Source of the DNA: Kaistia defluvii
Lineage (GTDB): Bacteria; Pseudomonadota; Alphaproteobacteria; Rhizobiales; Kaistiaceae
Assembly: GCF_040548815.1 (NCBI RefSeq)
Contig: NZ_JBEPSM010000001.1
Location: 1,364,001-1,428,000 of the forward strand
Length of the DNA: 64,000 nt
Direction: 5' to 3'
The position numbers were made by a program, and so were the translations under genes. The notes under the pieces were generated by a model. It worked only from the letters and a program-made list of their open reading frames with translations, was not told the DNA's origin and searched no databases. The number at the start of each line of letters is the position of its first letter. The first letter of the stretch is position 1. Below are positions 53,901 through 62,545 of the stretch, in pieces.

Positions 53901-54138
53901 CTGCGTATTCGACGTCCAGCCGCCTCCGGTTGGCGTAGCGAAGAGCAAGTGCCCAGCGCCACGCCTCGTCGTCTCGACGAGGCCAATGGCTGTGCGCGAT
54001 CGGTGCCGCGCTCGTCCCGCCGACGGCACATCGGCTTGACCGGATCCGCGCTGTCCCCGCAGCGCGTAACACTCCCCTTCTCGATCCAGCTTCTATCGGC
54101 CCGCCCATAGCCCGCCCTGGATCCCAGCATGCTCCTGC

Positions 54139-54154
54139 ATGAAATATATTTCAT
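54139..54154. promoter_or_regulatory. 16-bp perfect palindrome, candidate SorC operator
   Basis: ATGAAATATATTTCAT is a perfect palindrome 14 bases before the -35 box of the cluster promoter. TGAAA...TTTCA half-sites are usual for SorC-family regulators, and such a gene is present in this operon at 57976. The link is inferred from position and motif. Confidence 0.6.
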
Positions 54155-54167
54155 TGCTTGAACGATA

Positions 54168-54195
54168 TTGACGACATTCGACTTGCTGTTATGAT
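54168..54195 (+). promoter_or_regulatory. Sigma-70-type promoter of the third sugar cluster
   Basis: TTGACG (54168-54173), a 16-bp spacer and TATGAT (54190-54195). It lies in the AT-rich dip just after the palindrome at 54139, giving a leader of about 100 bases before the binding-protein start. Confidence 0.6.
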
Positions 54196-54299
54196 CCCGG
54201 CGTCGGCTTCGGGAGGAAGTTCCGACAGTCCAATCAAGAAATCGAGCGCCTTGGCGTTCGCCATAATCTTTGTGGATGGCTTCGGCCAAGGGAGGGAAC

Positions 54300-55331
54300 T
54301 TGCGCAAATTTCTGAAAACGCTCGCTTTTGCGGCGACTGCTTCGACCTGTCTGGCATCGAGCCAGGCGTTTGCCGAAACAACCAACCCGTTCAAGTGTGA
54401 ACCGGGTGAAGAATACGTCATGAACGTCATGGTCTCGGGCGTCGAATACTGGTTCCCGGTCTATGAGATGTTCAAGCAGGCCGGCCAGCAGTTCGGCTGC
54501 AAGACGCGCTACACCGGCACGCCGGACTATGACGTCAACAAGCAGATCGCGACCTTTGATCAGGCCCTGGCGCAGAAGCCGGCCGGAATTCTGGTCCATC
54601 CGATGAACTCCGACCCGTTCATCGAGCCGATCAACCGCGCGATCGAGCAGGGCACCGCCGTCGTCACCTTCGCGGCGGATTCGCCGAATTCGAAGCGCGT
54701 CTCGTTCATCACCTCGGACAATCTGGCGGAAGGCACCTATGCCGCCGACGCCGTCGCCAAGGCGATGGACGGCAAGGGCGAATACGCGGTGCTGGAAAAT
54801 CCCGGCCAGGACAATCACGACAAGCGCATCAGCGCCTTCATCGCCCGCATGGAAGCCAAGTGGCCGGACATGAAGCTGGTCGGCCGCGCTGCCTCGAACC
54901 AGGATCCGACCAAGGCCTATCAGGCGGTCCTAAGCCTGGCGCAGGCTCACCCCGACCTCGGCGCGGTGTTCATGCCGGAAGCCAATTCGGCCATCGGCGC
55001 CGCCCAGGCCGCCAAGGAAGGCGGCGGCAAGATCAAGGTCATGCTGGCCGACGTCAACGCCAAGATCCTCGACATGATCAAGGCCGGCGAGATCTACGGA
55101 TCGGTCAATCCCAACCAGGGCATGCAGGGCTATATGGGCTTCATGCTGCTCTGGATGGCCAAGCATCCCGAGTTGATCGACCCGATGAACGACACCAAGC
55201 GTTCGGGCGCCAACGGCATGGCCGTGCCCTTCGTCGACAACGGCTTCTCCATTGTCACCGCCGAGAATGCCGACGACTTCTACTGGGACAAGTACCTGCA
55301 GCGCCGCGGCACCAAGGGCATCGAGGAATAG
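54300..55331 (+). CDS. Sugar ABC transporter periplasmic binding protein (CUT2), third cluster
   Basis: A 343-residue exported binding protein with a signal peptide ([20 protein letters not shown]..., cut after AFA). The mature protein has [26 protein letters not shown] at the front, [22 protein letters not shown] and [20 protein letters not shown] in the lobes, and no lipobox. The TTG at 54300 is preferred as start because GGGAGGG lies four bases upstream and the signal peptide begins there; the ATG at 54276 would place that ribosome site inside the gene. It heads a run of eight co-directional genes, and a strong hairpin separates it from the ATPase gene. Confidence 0.88.
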   Translation: MRKFLKTLAFAATASTCLASSQAFAETTNPFKCEPGEEYVMNVMVSGVEYWFPVYEMFKQAGQQFGCKTRYTGTPDYDVNKQIATFDQALAQKPAGILVHPMNSDPFIEPINRAIEQGTAVVTFAADSPNSKRVSFITSDNLAEGTYAADAVAKAMDGKGEYAVLENPGQDNHDKRISAFIARMEAKWPDMKLVGRAASNQDPTKAYQAVLSLAQAHPDLGAVFMPEANSAIGAAQAAKEGGGKIKVMLADVNAKILDMIKAGEIYGSVNPNQGMQGYMGFMLLWMAKHPELIDPMNDTKRSGANGMAVPFVDNGFSIVTAENADDFYWDKYLQRRGTKGIEE

Positions 55332-55376
55332 CCTCGACGTCTCAGCCGCCCGGCGATCCGCCGAGGCGAAGCTGCC

Positions 55377-55399
55377 GGAAGGGGGCGCTGCCCCCTTCC
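55377..55399 (+). terminator. Intercistronic hairpin between binding-protein and ATPase genes
   Basis: GGAAGGGGGC (55377-55386), loop GCT, GCCCCCTTCC (55390-55399): a perfect ten-base-pair stem. It sits 45 bases after the binding-protein stop and 27 before the ATPase start. As in the first importer it lacks a T-tract, so it is likely an mRNA-stabilising or attenuating stem. Confidence 0.7.
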
Positions 55400-55426
55400 C
55401 CTTCCCATCTACCGCAGGAGCATGGC

Positions 55427-56953
55427 GTGACCCAGGCGCCCATTCTTGAAATTCGCGGCGTGTCCAAGGCCTTCGGCCCGGTCAAGGCGCTGAGCGACGT
55501 CCGCTTCGAGCTTCGGCGCGGCGAGATCCATGCGCTTTGCGGCGAGAACGGCGCCGGCAAGTCGACGCTGATGAACATCCTCGCCGGCGTGCTTCAGCCC
55601 AGCGATGGCGAGATCTGGCTCGACGGCCAGCGCGTCGCCATCCCCTCGCCCGCCGCGGCCCAGCGCCTCGGCATCGGCCTGGTGCATCAGGAGATCGCGC
55701 TCTGCCCGGACGCGACCGTGGCGGAAAACATCTACATGGCGGCGATCAACGCCCGCCGTTCGCCGCTGATGAATTTTCAAAAGCTCTATGTCGAGGCGCA
55801 GAAGGTCATGGACCGGCTCGCCCCGATCCCGGTCCGCACCAAGGTGGCCGACCTCTCCATTTCCAACCAGCAGCTCGTCGAGATCGCCAAGGCGCTGACG
55901 CTCGACTGCAAGGTGCTGATGCTCGACGAGCCGACCGCCGCCCTGACCGAAAGCGAGGCGCAGCGCCTGTTTTCGATCGTGCGCGGGCTGCAGCAGCGCG
56001 GCATTTCGGTGGTCTATATCAGCCATCGCATGGCCGAGATCTTCTCGCTTTGCGACCGGGTCACGGTGTTTCGCGACGGCCAGTATGTCGCGACCGACCG
56101 CATCGTCGACGTCTCGCCGGATGACGTCGTGCGCAAGATGGTTGGCCGCGAGATCACCCAGCTCTATCCCGACAAACTCGCGGAAGCGCCGGGCCGCGTT
56201 CTGCTCTCCGTCAAGGGACTTGCCGACAGCGACTGCTTCCAGCATGTCGACCTGGAGCTTCGCGCCGGCGAAATCCTCGGCATTGGTGGCCTGATCGGCG
56301 CCGGCCGCAGCGAGATCGCCCAGACCATTTGCGGCCTTCGCCCGGCAACAGCCGGTAAGGTCGAGATCGACGGCAAGCCGCAGCCCATCCGCAACTATAG
56401 CGACGCGGTCAAGGCCGGCCTGGTTTACCTGTCCGAGGACAGAAAGGGCTCCGGCGTGTTCCTCGACATGCCGATCGCGGCCAATATCTCGGCGCTCGAC
56501 CTGAACAAAGTGACATCGCTGGGCCTGCTCAACCGCAAGGCTGAGGACCGCCAGGCGAGCGAGCTGACGAAGCGCCTCGGTGTGCGCATGTCCGGCATCG
56601 GCGCCGCCGTCTCGACGCTGAGCGGCGGCAACCAGCAAAAGGTCGCGATCGCCAAGCAGCTCTCGGTCGACCCGCGTGTCATCATCATGGACGAGCCGAC
56701 TCGCGGCATCGATGTCGGCGCCAAGGTCGAGATTCACCGCCTGCTGCGCCAGCTCGCCGCCCGGGGCGTCGGTATCGTCGTCATCTCCTCGGAGCTGCCG
56801 GAACTGATCGGCCTCTGCGACCGGGTGGTCGTCGTGCACGAGGGCCGCATCGCCGGCGAACTCGGCGCCGATGCCCTCGGCGAGGAAGCGATCATGCGCC
56901 TCGCCTCCGGCGTCACGAATTCTTCAACACAGCAGGCCGCCCATGTCGCCTAG
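55427..56953 (+). CDS. Sugar ABC transporter ATP-binding protein (CUT2, double NBD), third cluster
   Basis: A 508-residue double ATPase. The first domain has GENGAGKST near residue 38, then [18 protein letters not shown], and Walker [15 protein letters not shown] near 165. The second has the usual degenerate P-loop [12 protein letters not shown], signature LSGGNQQKV near 400 and a canonical Walker [13 protein letters not shown], unlike the other two CUT2 ATPases in the window. The GTG at 55427 has GCAGGAG six bases upstream; the ATG five bases earlier is in another frame and stops at once. Confidence 0.92.
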   Translation: MTQAPILEIRGVSKAFGPVKALSDVRFELRRGEIHALCGENGAGKSTLMNILAGVLQPSDGEIWLDGQRVAIPSPAAAQRLGIGLVHQEIALCPDATVAENIYMAAINARRSPLMNFQKLYVEAQKVMDRLAPIPVRTKVADLSISNQQLVEIAKALTLDCKVLMLDEPTAALTESEAQRLFSIVRGLQQRGISVVYISHRMAEIFSLCDRVTVFRDGQYVATDRIVDVSPDDVVRKMVGREITQLYPDKLAEAPGRVLLSVKGLADSDCFQHVDLELRAGEILGIGGLIGAGRSEIAQTICGLRPATAGKVEIDGKPQPIRNYSDAVKAGLVYLSEDRKGSGVFLDMPIAANISALDLNKVTSLGLLNRKAEDRQASELTKRLGVRMSGIGAAVSTLSGGNQQKVAIAKQLSVDPRVIIMDEPTRGIDVGAKVEIHRLLRQLAARGVGIVVISSELPELIGLCDRVVVVHEGRIAGELGADALGEEAIMRLASGVTNSSTQQAAHVA

Positions 56954-56966
56954 GGAACACACCCCC

Positions 56967-57950
56967 ATGCAAGCCGAACTCAACGCCGGCGGCGCCCGGC
57001 GCATCGACTTCGCCCGCCTCGCCTCGATGCGCGAAGCCGGACTGATCGTCATCATTCTCCTGCTCTGCGTCGCCATGAGCTTCGCCTCGCCCCACTTCCT
57101 CACCTGGGGCAACCTTCGCGCCATGATGATGAGCTTCTCGATCGAGGGCATCGTCGTCGTCGGCATGACGATCCTCCTGATCGTCGGCGGCATCGACCTC
57201 TCCGTCGGCTCGGTGGTCTGCTTCTCGATGGTGATTTCCGGCGCACTGTTCCTGGCCGGGCTCGATCCGTGGACGGCAAGCCTGGTCGGCATCGCCGCCA
57301 GCGCGCTGATTGGCGCCATCATGGGCTTCTTCGTCACCGTGGTCGGGCTCAACCACTTCATCACCTCGCTCGCGGCGATGGTGATCGTGCGAGGCCTCTG
57401 CCTGATCATCACCAAGGGAACGCCGCTGTCGCTGTTCTCGCTCCCGCCTTCGTTCAAGGCGATCGGCCAGGGCAGCTTTCACAACATCCCCTATGTGATC
57501 CTGATCTTCCTGGTCGTCGTCGCCGTCTTCGACTTCCTGCTGCGTCGCGCCACCGCCTTCCGCAAGGTCTTCTATACCGGCTCCAACCAGAAGGCGGCGC
57601 AGTTCTCCGGCATCAAGACCAACCAGGTGAAGTTCTGGGTGACGGTGCTGTGCTCCGCCCTCGCCGGCTTCGCTGGCGTCATCTACGTGGCCCGTTTCGG
57701 CGCCGCCACGCCGACCTTCGGCGCGGGCATGGAACTCAACATCATCGCCGCAGCGGTGATCGGCGGCGCCTCGCTCAATGGCGGCTCCGGCACCATCTTC
57801 GGGGCGATCCTCGGCATGGCGCTGCTTTCGGTCGTCACCAGCTCGCTCATCCTGCTCGACGTCTCCGTCTATTGGCAGGAGATGATCAAGGGTTGCATTC
57901 TGCTCGCTGCCGTCTCCATCGACCACTTCCTGCATCGCAAGAAGTCCTGA
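56967..57950 (+). CDS. Sugar ABC transporter permease (CUT2), third cluster
   Basis: A 327-residue permease with about eight to ten helices. Family marks are LLIVGGIDLSVGSVVCFSMVISGAL near residue 65, YTGSNQKAAQFSGIKTNQVKFW near 205 (where most relatives have GGN) and NIIAAAVIGGASLNGGSGTIFGA near 255. The start could be 56967 (AGGGA ten bases upstream) or 56943, which would overlap the ATPase gene by 11 bases. It is followed by the SorC regulator after 25 bases. Confidence 0.9.
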   Translation: MQAELNAGGARRIDFARLASMREAGLIVIILLLCVAMSFASPHFLTWGNLRAMMMSFSIEGIVVVGMTILLIVGGIDLSVGSVVCFSMVISGALFLAGLDPWTASLVGIAASALIGAIMGFFVTVVGLNHFITSLAAMVIVRGLCLIITKGTPLSLFSLPPSFKAIGQGSFHNIPYVILIFLVVVAVFDFLLRRATAFRKVFYTGSNQKAAQFSGIKTNQVKFWVTVLCSALAGFAGVIYVARFGAATPTFGAGMELNIIAAAVIGGASLNGGSGTIFGAILGMALLSVVTSSLILLDVSVYWQEMIKGCILLAAVSIDHFLHRKKS

Positions 57951-57975
57951 GTCTCCAGCGCACCGAAGCAAGATC

Positions 57976-58956
57976 ATGGCCCCCATCACTCCACGCGACG
58001 ACCTCCAGGCTGCCCGGCAGATGCATCAGGCCCTCGTCCTGCACTACATCGAGGGCAAGACCCAGGCGGAGATCGCCCGGGAACTTGGCCTGTCGCACGC
58101 GACGGTCAACCGGCTGATCAAGCGCGGCCACCAACTCGGCCTCGTCGAGATCAAGATCAAGTCGCCGATCGACCATCTCGTCGAGATCGAGGCGCGGCTG
58201 GTCGAGCTTGGCGGCATCGAGCGCGCTGTGGTGGTGCCCTCCGTCTCCGACAATCCGCGCACGGCGCTGCAACGGGTCGGCGAGGCGGCGGCGCGGCTGC
58301 TGCTCGACACGATCAAGGATGGCGACACCATCTCGATCTCCGGCGGCAAGGGCGTCAGCGCCCTGGTGGCGGGGCTGCAGCCCGGCCGGCGCTACGATGT
58401 CGAGGTCATCCCGGCGACCGGGCTCGTCCAGGGCAAGCACTATACCGACGTCAACCATGTCGCCTCACTGATGGCTGACAAGCTCGGCGGCCGCGCCTAC
58501 CAGATCCACGCGCCGCTCTTCGCGGACTCGCCGGAACAGCGCGAGATGCTGATGAGCGTGCGCTCCGTCGGCGACGTGTTCCGCCGCGCCCGCGAGGCGG
58601 ATGTGGCGGTGATCGGCATCGGCTCGATCCTCAGCGATGACTCCAGCTATTACGACCTGCATCCCTTTTCCGTAGCCGATCGCCGCGCCATCGAAGAATC
58701 GGGCGCGACGGGCGAGTTGCTGGCCCATCTCATCGGCCGCGACGGCCAGCTTTGCGACTACACCCCGAACCGCTCGCTGGTGTCGCTGACGCTCGACGAA
58801 TTCGCCACCATTCCCCGCTCGATCGGCATCGCCAGCGGCGCCAGCAAGATCGCGCCGGTGCTGAGCGCCATGCGCGGCAATCACCTCGACATCATCGTCA
58901 CGGACGAGACGACCGGGCTCCAGATCCTGGACCTCGCCCAGAAGGAAGCAGCATGA
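57976..58956 (+). CDS. SorC-family sugar-responsive transcriptional regulator
   Basis: A 326-residue regulator with an N-terminal helix-turn-helix (YIEGKTQAEIARELGLSHATVNRLIKRG, residues 25-52) and a C-terminal sugar-phosphate-binding domain of the SorC/DeoR-like isomerase fold (DGDTISISGGKGVSALVAGL near 115; DVAVIGIGSI near 210; GIASGASKIAPVLSAMRG near 280). SorC proteins such as EryD and LsrR answer to phosphorylated sugars or polyols, which fits the kinase in the same operon. It lies within the operon and overlaps the next gene by four bases. Its likely operator is the palindrome at 54139. Confidence 0.93.
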   Translation: MAPITPRDDLQAARQMHQALVLHYIEGKTQAEIARELGLSHATVNRLIKRGHQLGLVEIKIKSPIDHLVEIEARLVELGGIERAVVVPSVSDNPRTALQRVGEAAARLLLDTIKDGDTISISGGKGVSALVAGLQPGRRYDVEVIPATGLVQGKHYTDVNHVASLMADKLGGRAYQIHAPLFADSPEQREMLMSVRSVGDVFRRAREADVAVIGIGSILSDDSSYYDLHPFSVADRRAIEESGATGELLAHLIGRDGQLCDYTPNRSLVSLTLDEFATIPRSIGIASGASKIAPVLSAMRGNHLDIIVTDETTGLQILDLAQKEAA

Positions 58957-59948
58957 GCCCGCAGCCAATCCAGCGCCCCATCGGCAAATCCGGCATTTCC
59001 GCCTCGGCCGTCGGCCTCGGCACATGGGCCATCGGCGGCTGGATGTGGGGCGGCACGGATGAAGCCGCCTCGATCCGCGCCATCGAGGCCTCGATCGAGG
59101 CCGGCATCAGCCTGATCGATACGGCACCGGCCTACGGCCTCGGCCGCAGCGAGGAGATCGTCGGCAAGGCGATCCGCGGCAAGCGCGACAAGGTGGTGAT
59201 CGCCACCAAATGCGGCCTCAACTGGCACTCCGGCAAGGGCAACCATTTCTTCGACCAGGACGGAATCCCGGTCCACCGCTATCTCGGCGCTGATGGCATC
59301 GCCTATGAGGTGGAACAGAGCCTGAAGCGGCTCGGTACCGACCATATCGACCTCTACATCACGCACTGGCAGGACCCGACCACGCCGATCGCCGAGACGA
59401 TGGCCGCGCTCGAGAAGCTGAAAGCGCAGGGCAAGATCCGCGCGATCGGCGCATCCAATTTGAGCCTCGACGACCTGCACCAATACGTCGCCGCCGGCGG
59501 GCTCGACGCGATCCAGGAGCGCTATTCGGCGCTCGACCGCGAGATCGAGAGCACTCTCCTCCCGATCGCCATGCGCAACGACATCGCGACGCTGAGCTAT
59601 TCGTCGCTGGCACTCGGCCTGCTGACCGGATCAATCGATCCCTCGCGCGAATTCACCGGCGACGACCAGCGCCTCGGCAATCCGCGCTTCTCTCCGGCCA
59701 ACCGCGAGAAAATCGCGCGGCTAAAGACGACCATCGCCCCGATCACCGCGAAGCACGGCGCCTCCATGGCGCAGATCATGATCGCCTGGACGCTGGCCCA
59801 GCCCGGCATCACCTTCGCGCTTTGCGGCGCGCGCAATCCCGAGCAGGCAATCGAAAATGCGCGGGCCGGGGAAATCCACCTCGATGCCGACGATCTCGCC
59901 ACTCTCGATGCGGCGCTTGCGACGCATCTCGTGGCCATGGATGCGTGA
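58953..59948 (+). CDS. Aldo/keto reductase
   Basis: A 331-residue NADPH-dependent reductase of the AKR barrel family. The catalytic tetrad is visible: Asp and Tyr in LIDTAPAYGLGRSEE (near residue 50), Lys in VVIATKCGL (near 84) and His in LYITHWQDP (near 133). The C-terminal NADP-binding part holds CGARNPEQAIENA near 295. It overlaps the SorC gene as ATGA. In this cluster it could oxidise or reduce the imported sugar or polyol, or reduce the aldehyde released by the aldolase; the order of steps is unknown. Confidence 0.9.
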   Translation: MSPQPIQRPIGKSGISASAVGLGTWAIGGWMWGGTDEAASIRAIEASIEAGISLIDTAPAYGLGRSEEIVGKAIRGKRDKVVIATKCGLNWHSGKGNHFFDQDGIPVHRYLGADGIAYEVEQSLKRLGTDHIDLYITHWQDPTTPIAETMAALEKLKAQGKIRAIGASNLSLDDLHQYVAAGGLDAIQERYSALDREIESTLLPIAMRNDIATLSYSSLALGLLTGSIDPSREFTGDDQRLGNPRFSPANREKIARLKTTIAPITAKHGASMAQIMIAWTLAQPGITFALCGARNPEQAIENARAGEIHLDADDLATLDAALATHLVAMDA

Positions 59949-59967
59949 GCGAGAAAGCAGAAACCCG

Positions 59968-61686
59968 ATGAACCGCACCGAAACCCTTGCCGCCCTGCGC
60001 GGTCGGCCGGATGTTGCCGTGCTCGTCATCGGCGGCGGCATTAACGGCATCAGCGTCTTCCGCGAACTCGCGCTGCAGGGCGTCGATGTCATGCTGGCGG
60101 AAAAGGGCGACTATTGCAGCGGCGCCAGCGCTGCCCTCTCGCGCATGGTGCATGGCGGCCTGCGCTATCTGGAAAATGGCGAGTTCAAGCTGGTGCGCGA
60201 GTCGCTGGTTGAGCGCGACCGGCTGCTGAAGAACGCGCCGCACTACGTGGCGCCGCTGCCGACGACCGTGCCGATCTTCGACATCTTCTCCGGCATCGCG
60301 AATGGCGCGGTCCGCTTCCTCGGCCTGACGCGCCGGCCCAGTCGCCGGGGTGCCTTCGTCATCAAGGCCGGGCTGACGCTCTATGACCGCTTCACCGCGT
60401 CGCGACGGCTGATGCCGGCGCACCGGTTTCGCGGCCGCACGGAAACGCTGAAGACTTGGCCGGCGATTAACCCGGCGATCCGCAGCTCCGCCACCTATTA
60501 CGACGCCTGGGTCAGCCGGCCCGAGCGTCTGGGGCTGGAAATGCTGCTCGACACGCTCACGGCCCACCCCTCCGCCCGCGCGCTCAACTATGCGACGGTG
60601 GCTTCCGACGCCTCCGGCCTCGTGCTGACCGACACGCTGACCGGTGAGACGCTGCCGATCCGGCCACAGCTGGTCATCAACGCCACGGGCGGCTGGATCG
60701 ACCTGACCAACCAGGCGATCGGCGCCCCAGCGCCTCGCATGATGGGCGGCACCAAGGGCTCGCACCTGATCGTCGACAACCCGGCGCTCTACCAGGCGCT
60801 TGACGGCCACATGGTCTACTACGAGAACGAGGACGGGCGCATCTGCATCCTGTTCCCCTATCTCGGCAAGGTGCTGATCGGTTCGACCGACATCCGCGTC
60901 GACGATCCCGACAGCGTGCGCTGCGAGGACGATGAGCGGCGCTACATCCTGCAGTCGCTTTCCTTCGTCTTCCCCTCTATCGCGATTGCCGACAACGAAA
61001 TCGTCTTCCAGTTCTCCGGCGTCCGCCCCCTGCCCGCCAGCAAGGACAGCTTCACCGGCCGCATCCCGCGCGATCATTTCTGCGAGTTCGTCGAGGCGAC
61101 CGACGCAGTGCCGGCGACGCTCTGCATGATCGGCGGCAAGTGGACCACCTTCCGCTCGTTCGGCGCCTTGGCGGCCGACATGGCGCTGGAGCGGCTTGGC
61201 CTGACGCGCACGATCGGCACTGAAGACCTCGCCATCGGCGGCGGCCGCGCCTTTCCGGCGAACCCGGCCGCATGGATCGCCGGGCTTGCGCGCGAGCACG
61301 GGCTCAGCCCCGATTACGCGCAACACCTCTTCGAGCGCTACGGCACATCTGCCGAAGCGCTCGCTGCCGACATCGCCAAGGATCCCGTCGAGATGCTGCC
61401 GGGCTCGGACTATTCGGCGGGCGAGATCGCCGCCATCGTCGAGCGCGAGCAGGTCGAAACCCTCGCCGATCTGTTTCTCCGCCGCACCACCATCGCCATT
61501 TCAGGCGGCCTCACGCCCGATCTCATCGACGCCGGGCTCGCCATCCTCGCCGAACAAAAGGGCTGGGATGCGGAACGCTCCGCTGGCGAGCGCTCCGACT
61601 TTCTCGGCCTGCTCGCCAGCCAGCACGGCGTCCATTTTCCCGATTGCGCCCATACAAACGACAAAAGGAGCGCTCTATGCGCCTGA
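59968..61686 (+). CDS. GlpD-like FAD-dependent polyol-phosphate dehydrogenase
   Basis: A 572-residue flavoprotein of the glycerol-3-phosphate dehydrogenase (GlpD) family. It has the FAD motif VLVIGGGINGISVFRELALQG near residue 20, SRMVHGGLRYLENGEFKLVRESL near 63, GTKGSHLIVD near 263 and FSGVRPLP near 350. GlpD-like enzymes also act on other polyol phosphates: EryB of Brucella oxidises erythritol phosphate. With an FGGY kinase and a SorC regulator in the same operon, a polyol phosphate other than glycerol phosphate is likely. It would pass electrons to quinone at the membrane. Its 3' end overlaps the aldolase gene by ten bases. Confidence 0.87.
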   Translation: MNRTETLAALRGRPDVAVLVIGGGINGISVFRELALQGVDVMLAEKGDYCSGASAALSRMVHGGLRYLENGEFKLVRESLVERDRLLKNAPHYVAPLPTTVPIFDIFSGIANGAVRFLGLTRRPSRRGAFVIKAGLTLYDRFTASRRLMPAHRFRGRTETLKTWPAINPAIRSSATYYDAWVSRPERLGLEMLLDTLTAHPSARALNYATVASDASGLVLTDTLTGETLPIRPQLVINATGGWIDLTNQAIGAPAPRMMGGTKGSHLIVDNPALYQALDGHMVYYENEDGRICILFPYLGKVLIGSTDIRVDDPDSVRCEDDERRYILQSLSFVFPSIAIADNEIVFQFSGVRPLPASKDSFTGRIPRDHFCEFVEATDAVPATLCMIGGKWTTFRSFGALAADMALERLGLTRTIGTEDLAIGGGRAFPANPAAWIAGLAREHGLSPDYAQHLFERYGTSAEALAADIAKDPVEMLPGSDYSAGEIAAIVEREQVETLADLFLRRTTIAISGGLTPDLIDAGLAILAEQKGWDAERSAGERSDFLGLLASQHGVHFPDCAHTNDKRSALCA

Positions 61687-62519
61687 ACCAGAAAGCCCGC
61701 ATGAACCGGCTCTTCGGCGGCGGACGTTGTCTCGACGTCGCCATCGATCACGGCGTCTGCAACGAGCCGAGTTTCCTTTCCGGTCTCGAGGACATGGAAG
61801 GCGTCGTCGCCCAGCTAGTCGCGGCTGGGCCCGACGCGATCCAGATGAACTACGGCCAGGCCGACCTGCTACAATCCGTCCCCGGCAAGGACAAGCCGGC
61901 GCTGGTGATGCGCATCGACATGGGCAATCCCTACAACCGCATCCGCCACCGCGCGATGTGGGCGGTGCTGCAGAACGAAGCCGAGCCGCTGATCGGCGCG
62001 ATCGAGATGGACGCGGCCTGCGCCGTGGTCAATCTGTTCATGCTGCCGGACGAGCCCGACCTGTTCCGGCAATGCGTCCAGAACATTGCCCGCGTCCGCG
62101 CCGATTGCGACAAATACGGCATGCCGCTGATGATCGAGCCGCTGGCCATGCTGCCGGTCGACCAGAATGGCGGCTACATGGTCGATGGCGATGCCGAGAA
62201 GATCGTGACGCTGACCCGGCTGGCGCGCGAAATGGGCGCCGACATCGTCAAGGCAGACCCAACCACCAACCCCGAGGACTTCCACCGCGTCGTCGAGGCG
62301 GCGCGTTGCCCGGTACTGGTGCGCGGCGGCGGCAAGGAGGATCTGCGCGCCGTGTTCGGCAAGTCGGCGGCCCTGATGGCCCAAGGCGCGCTCGGCATGG
62401 TCTACGGCCGCAACATCTACCAGCATGCCAATCCGAGAGCCGTGGTGCGCGGCCTGATGGCGATCATCCACGACGACGCGGACGGCGCGACGGCCTGGGA
62501 ACTCTATCAGAACGCATAG
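61677..62519 (+). CDS. DhnA-type class I aldolase (FbaB/LsrF-like)
   Basis: A 280-residue barrel enzyme of the DeoC/FbaB/LsrF superfamily. The opening RCLDVAIDHGVCNEPSFLSGLEDM is typical of DhnA proteins, and Lys192 in GADIVKADPTTNPEDF is the expected Schiff-base lysine; CPVLVRGGGKED near 217 forms the phosphate-binding loop. Such enzymes cleave ketose phosphates or related acyl compounds. Here it would follow the GlpD-like step and may release dihydroxyacetone phosphate or another triose phosphate. AAGGAG stands six bases before the ATG, although the gene starts inside the end of the previous one. Confidence 0.88.
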   Translation: MRLNQKARMNRLFGGGRCLDVAIDHGVCNEPSFLSGLEDMEGVVAQLVAAGPDAIQMNYGQADLLQSVPGKDKPALVMRIDMGNPYNRIRHRAMWAVLQNEAEPLIGAIEMDAACAVVNLFMLPDEPDLFRQCVQNIARVRADCDKYGMPLMIEPLAMLPVDQNGGYMVDGDAEKIVTLTRLAREMGADIVKADPTTNPEDFHRVVEAARCPVLVRGGGKEDLRAVFGKSAALMAQGALGMVYGRNIYQHANPRAVVRGLMAIIHDDADGATAWELYQNA

Positions 62520-62545
62520 AGACTTCGGTTTCGGGAGGGGAACCC

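Larger units (their letters stand above)
53901..54299. other. Intergenic region before the third sugar cluster
   Basis: About 400 bases with no gene. They hold a nine-base-pair hairpin at 53964-53984 (GCCTCGTCG, loop TCT, CGACGAGGC), possibly ending the AraC transcript; an operator-like palindrome at 54139-54154; and a promoter at 54168-54195. GC falls sharply between 54130 and 54200, as expected of a regulated promoter. Confidence 0.6.

Noticed and set aside
54860..55426. In-frame upstream extension of the third ATPase inside the binding-protein gene
   Set aside because: It is an alternative frame of the binding-protein gene with shadow composition; the GTG at 55427 has a proper ribosome site.
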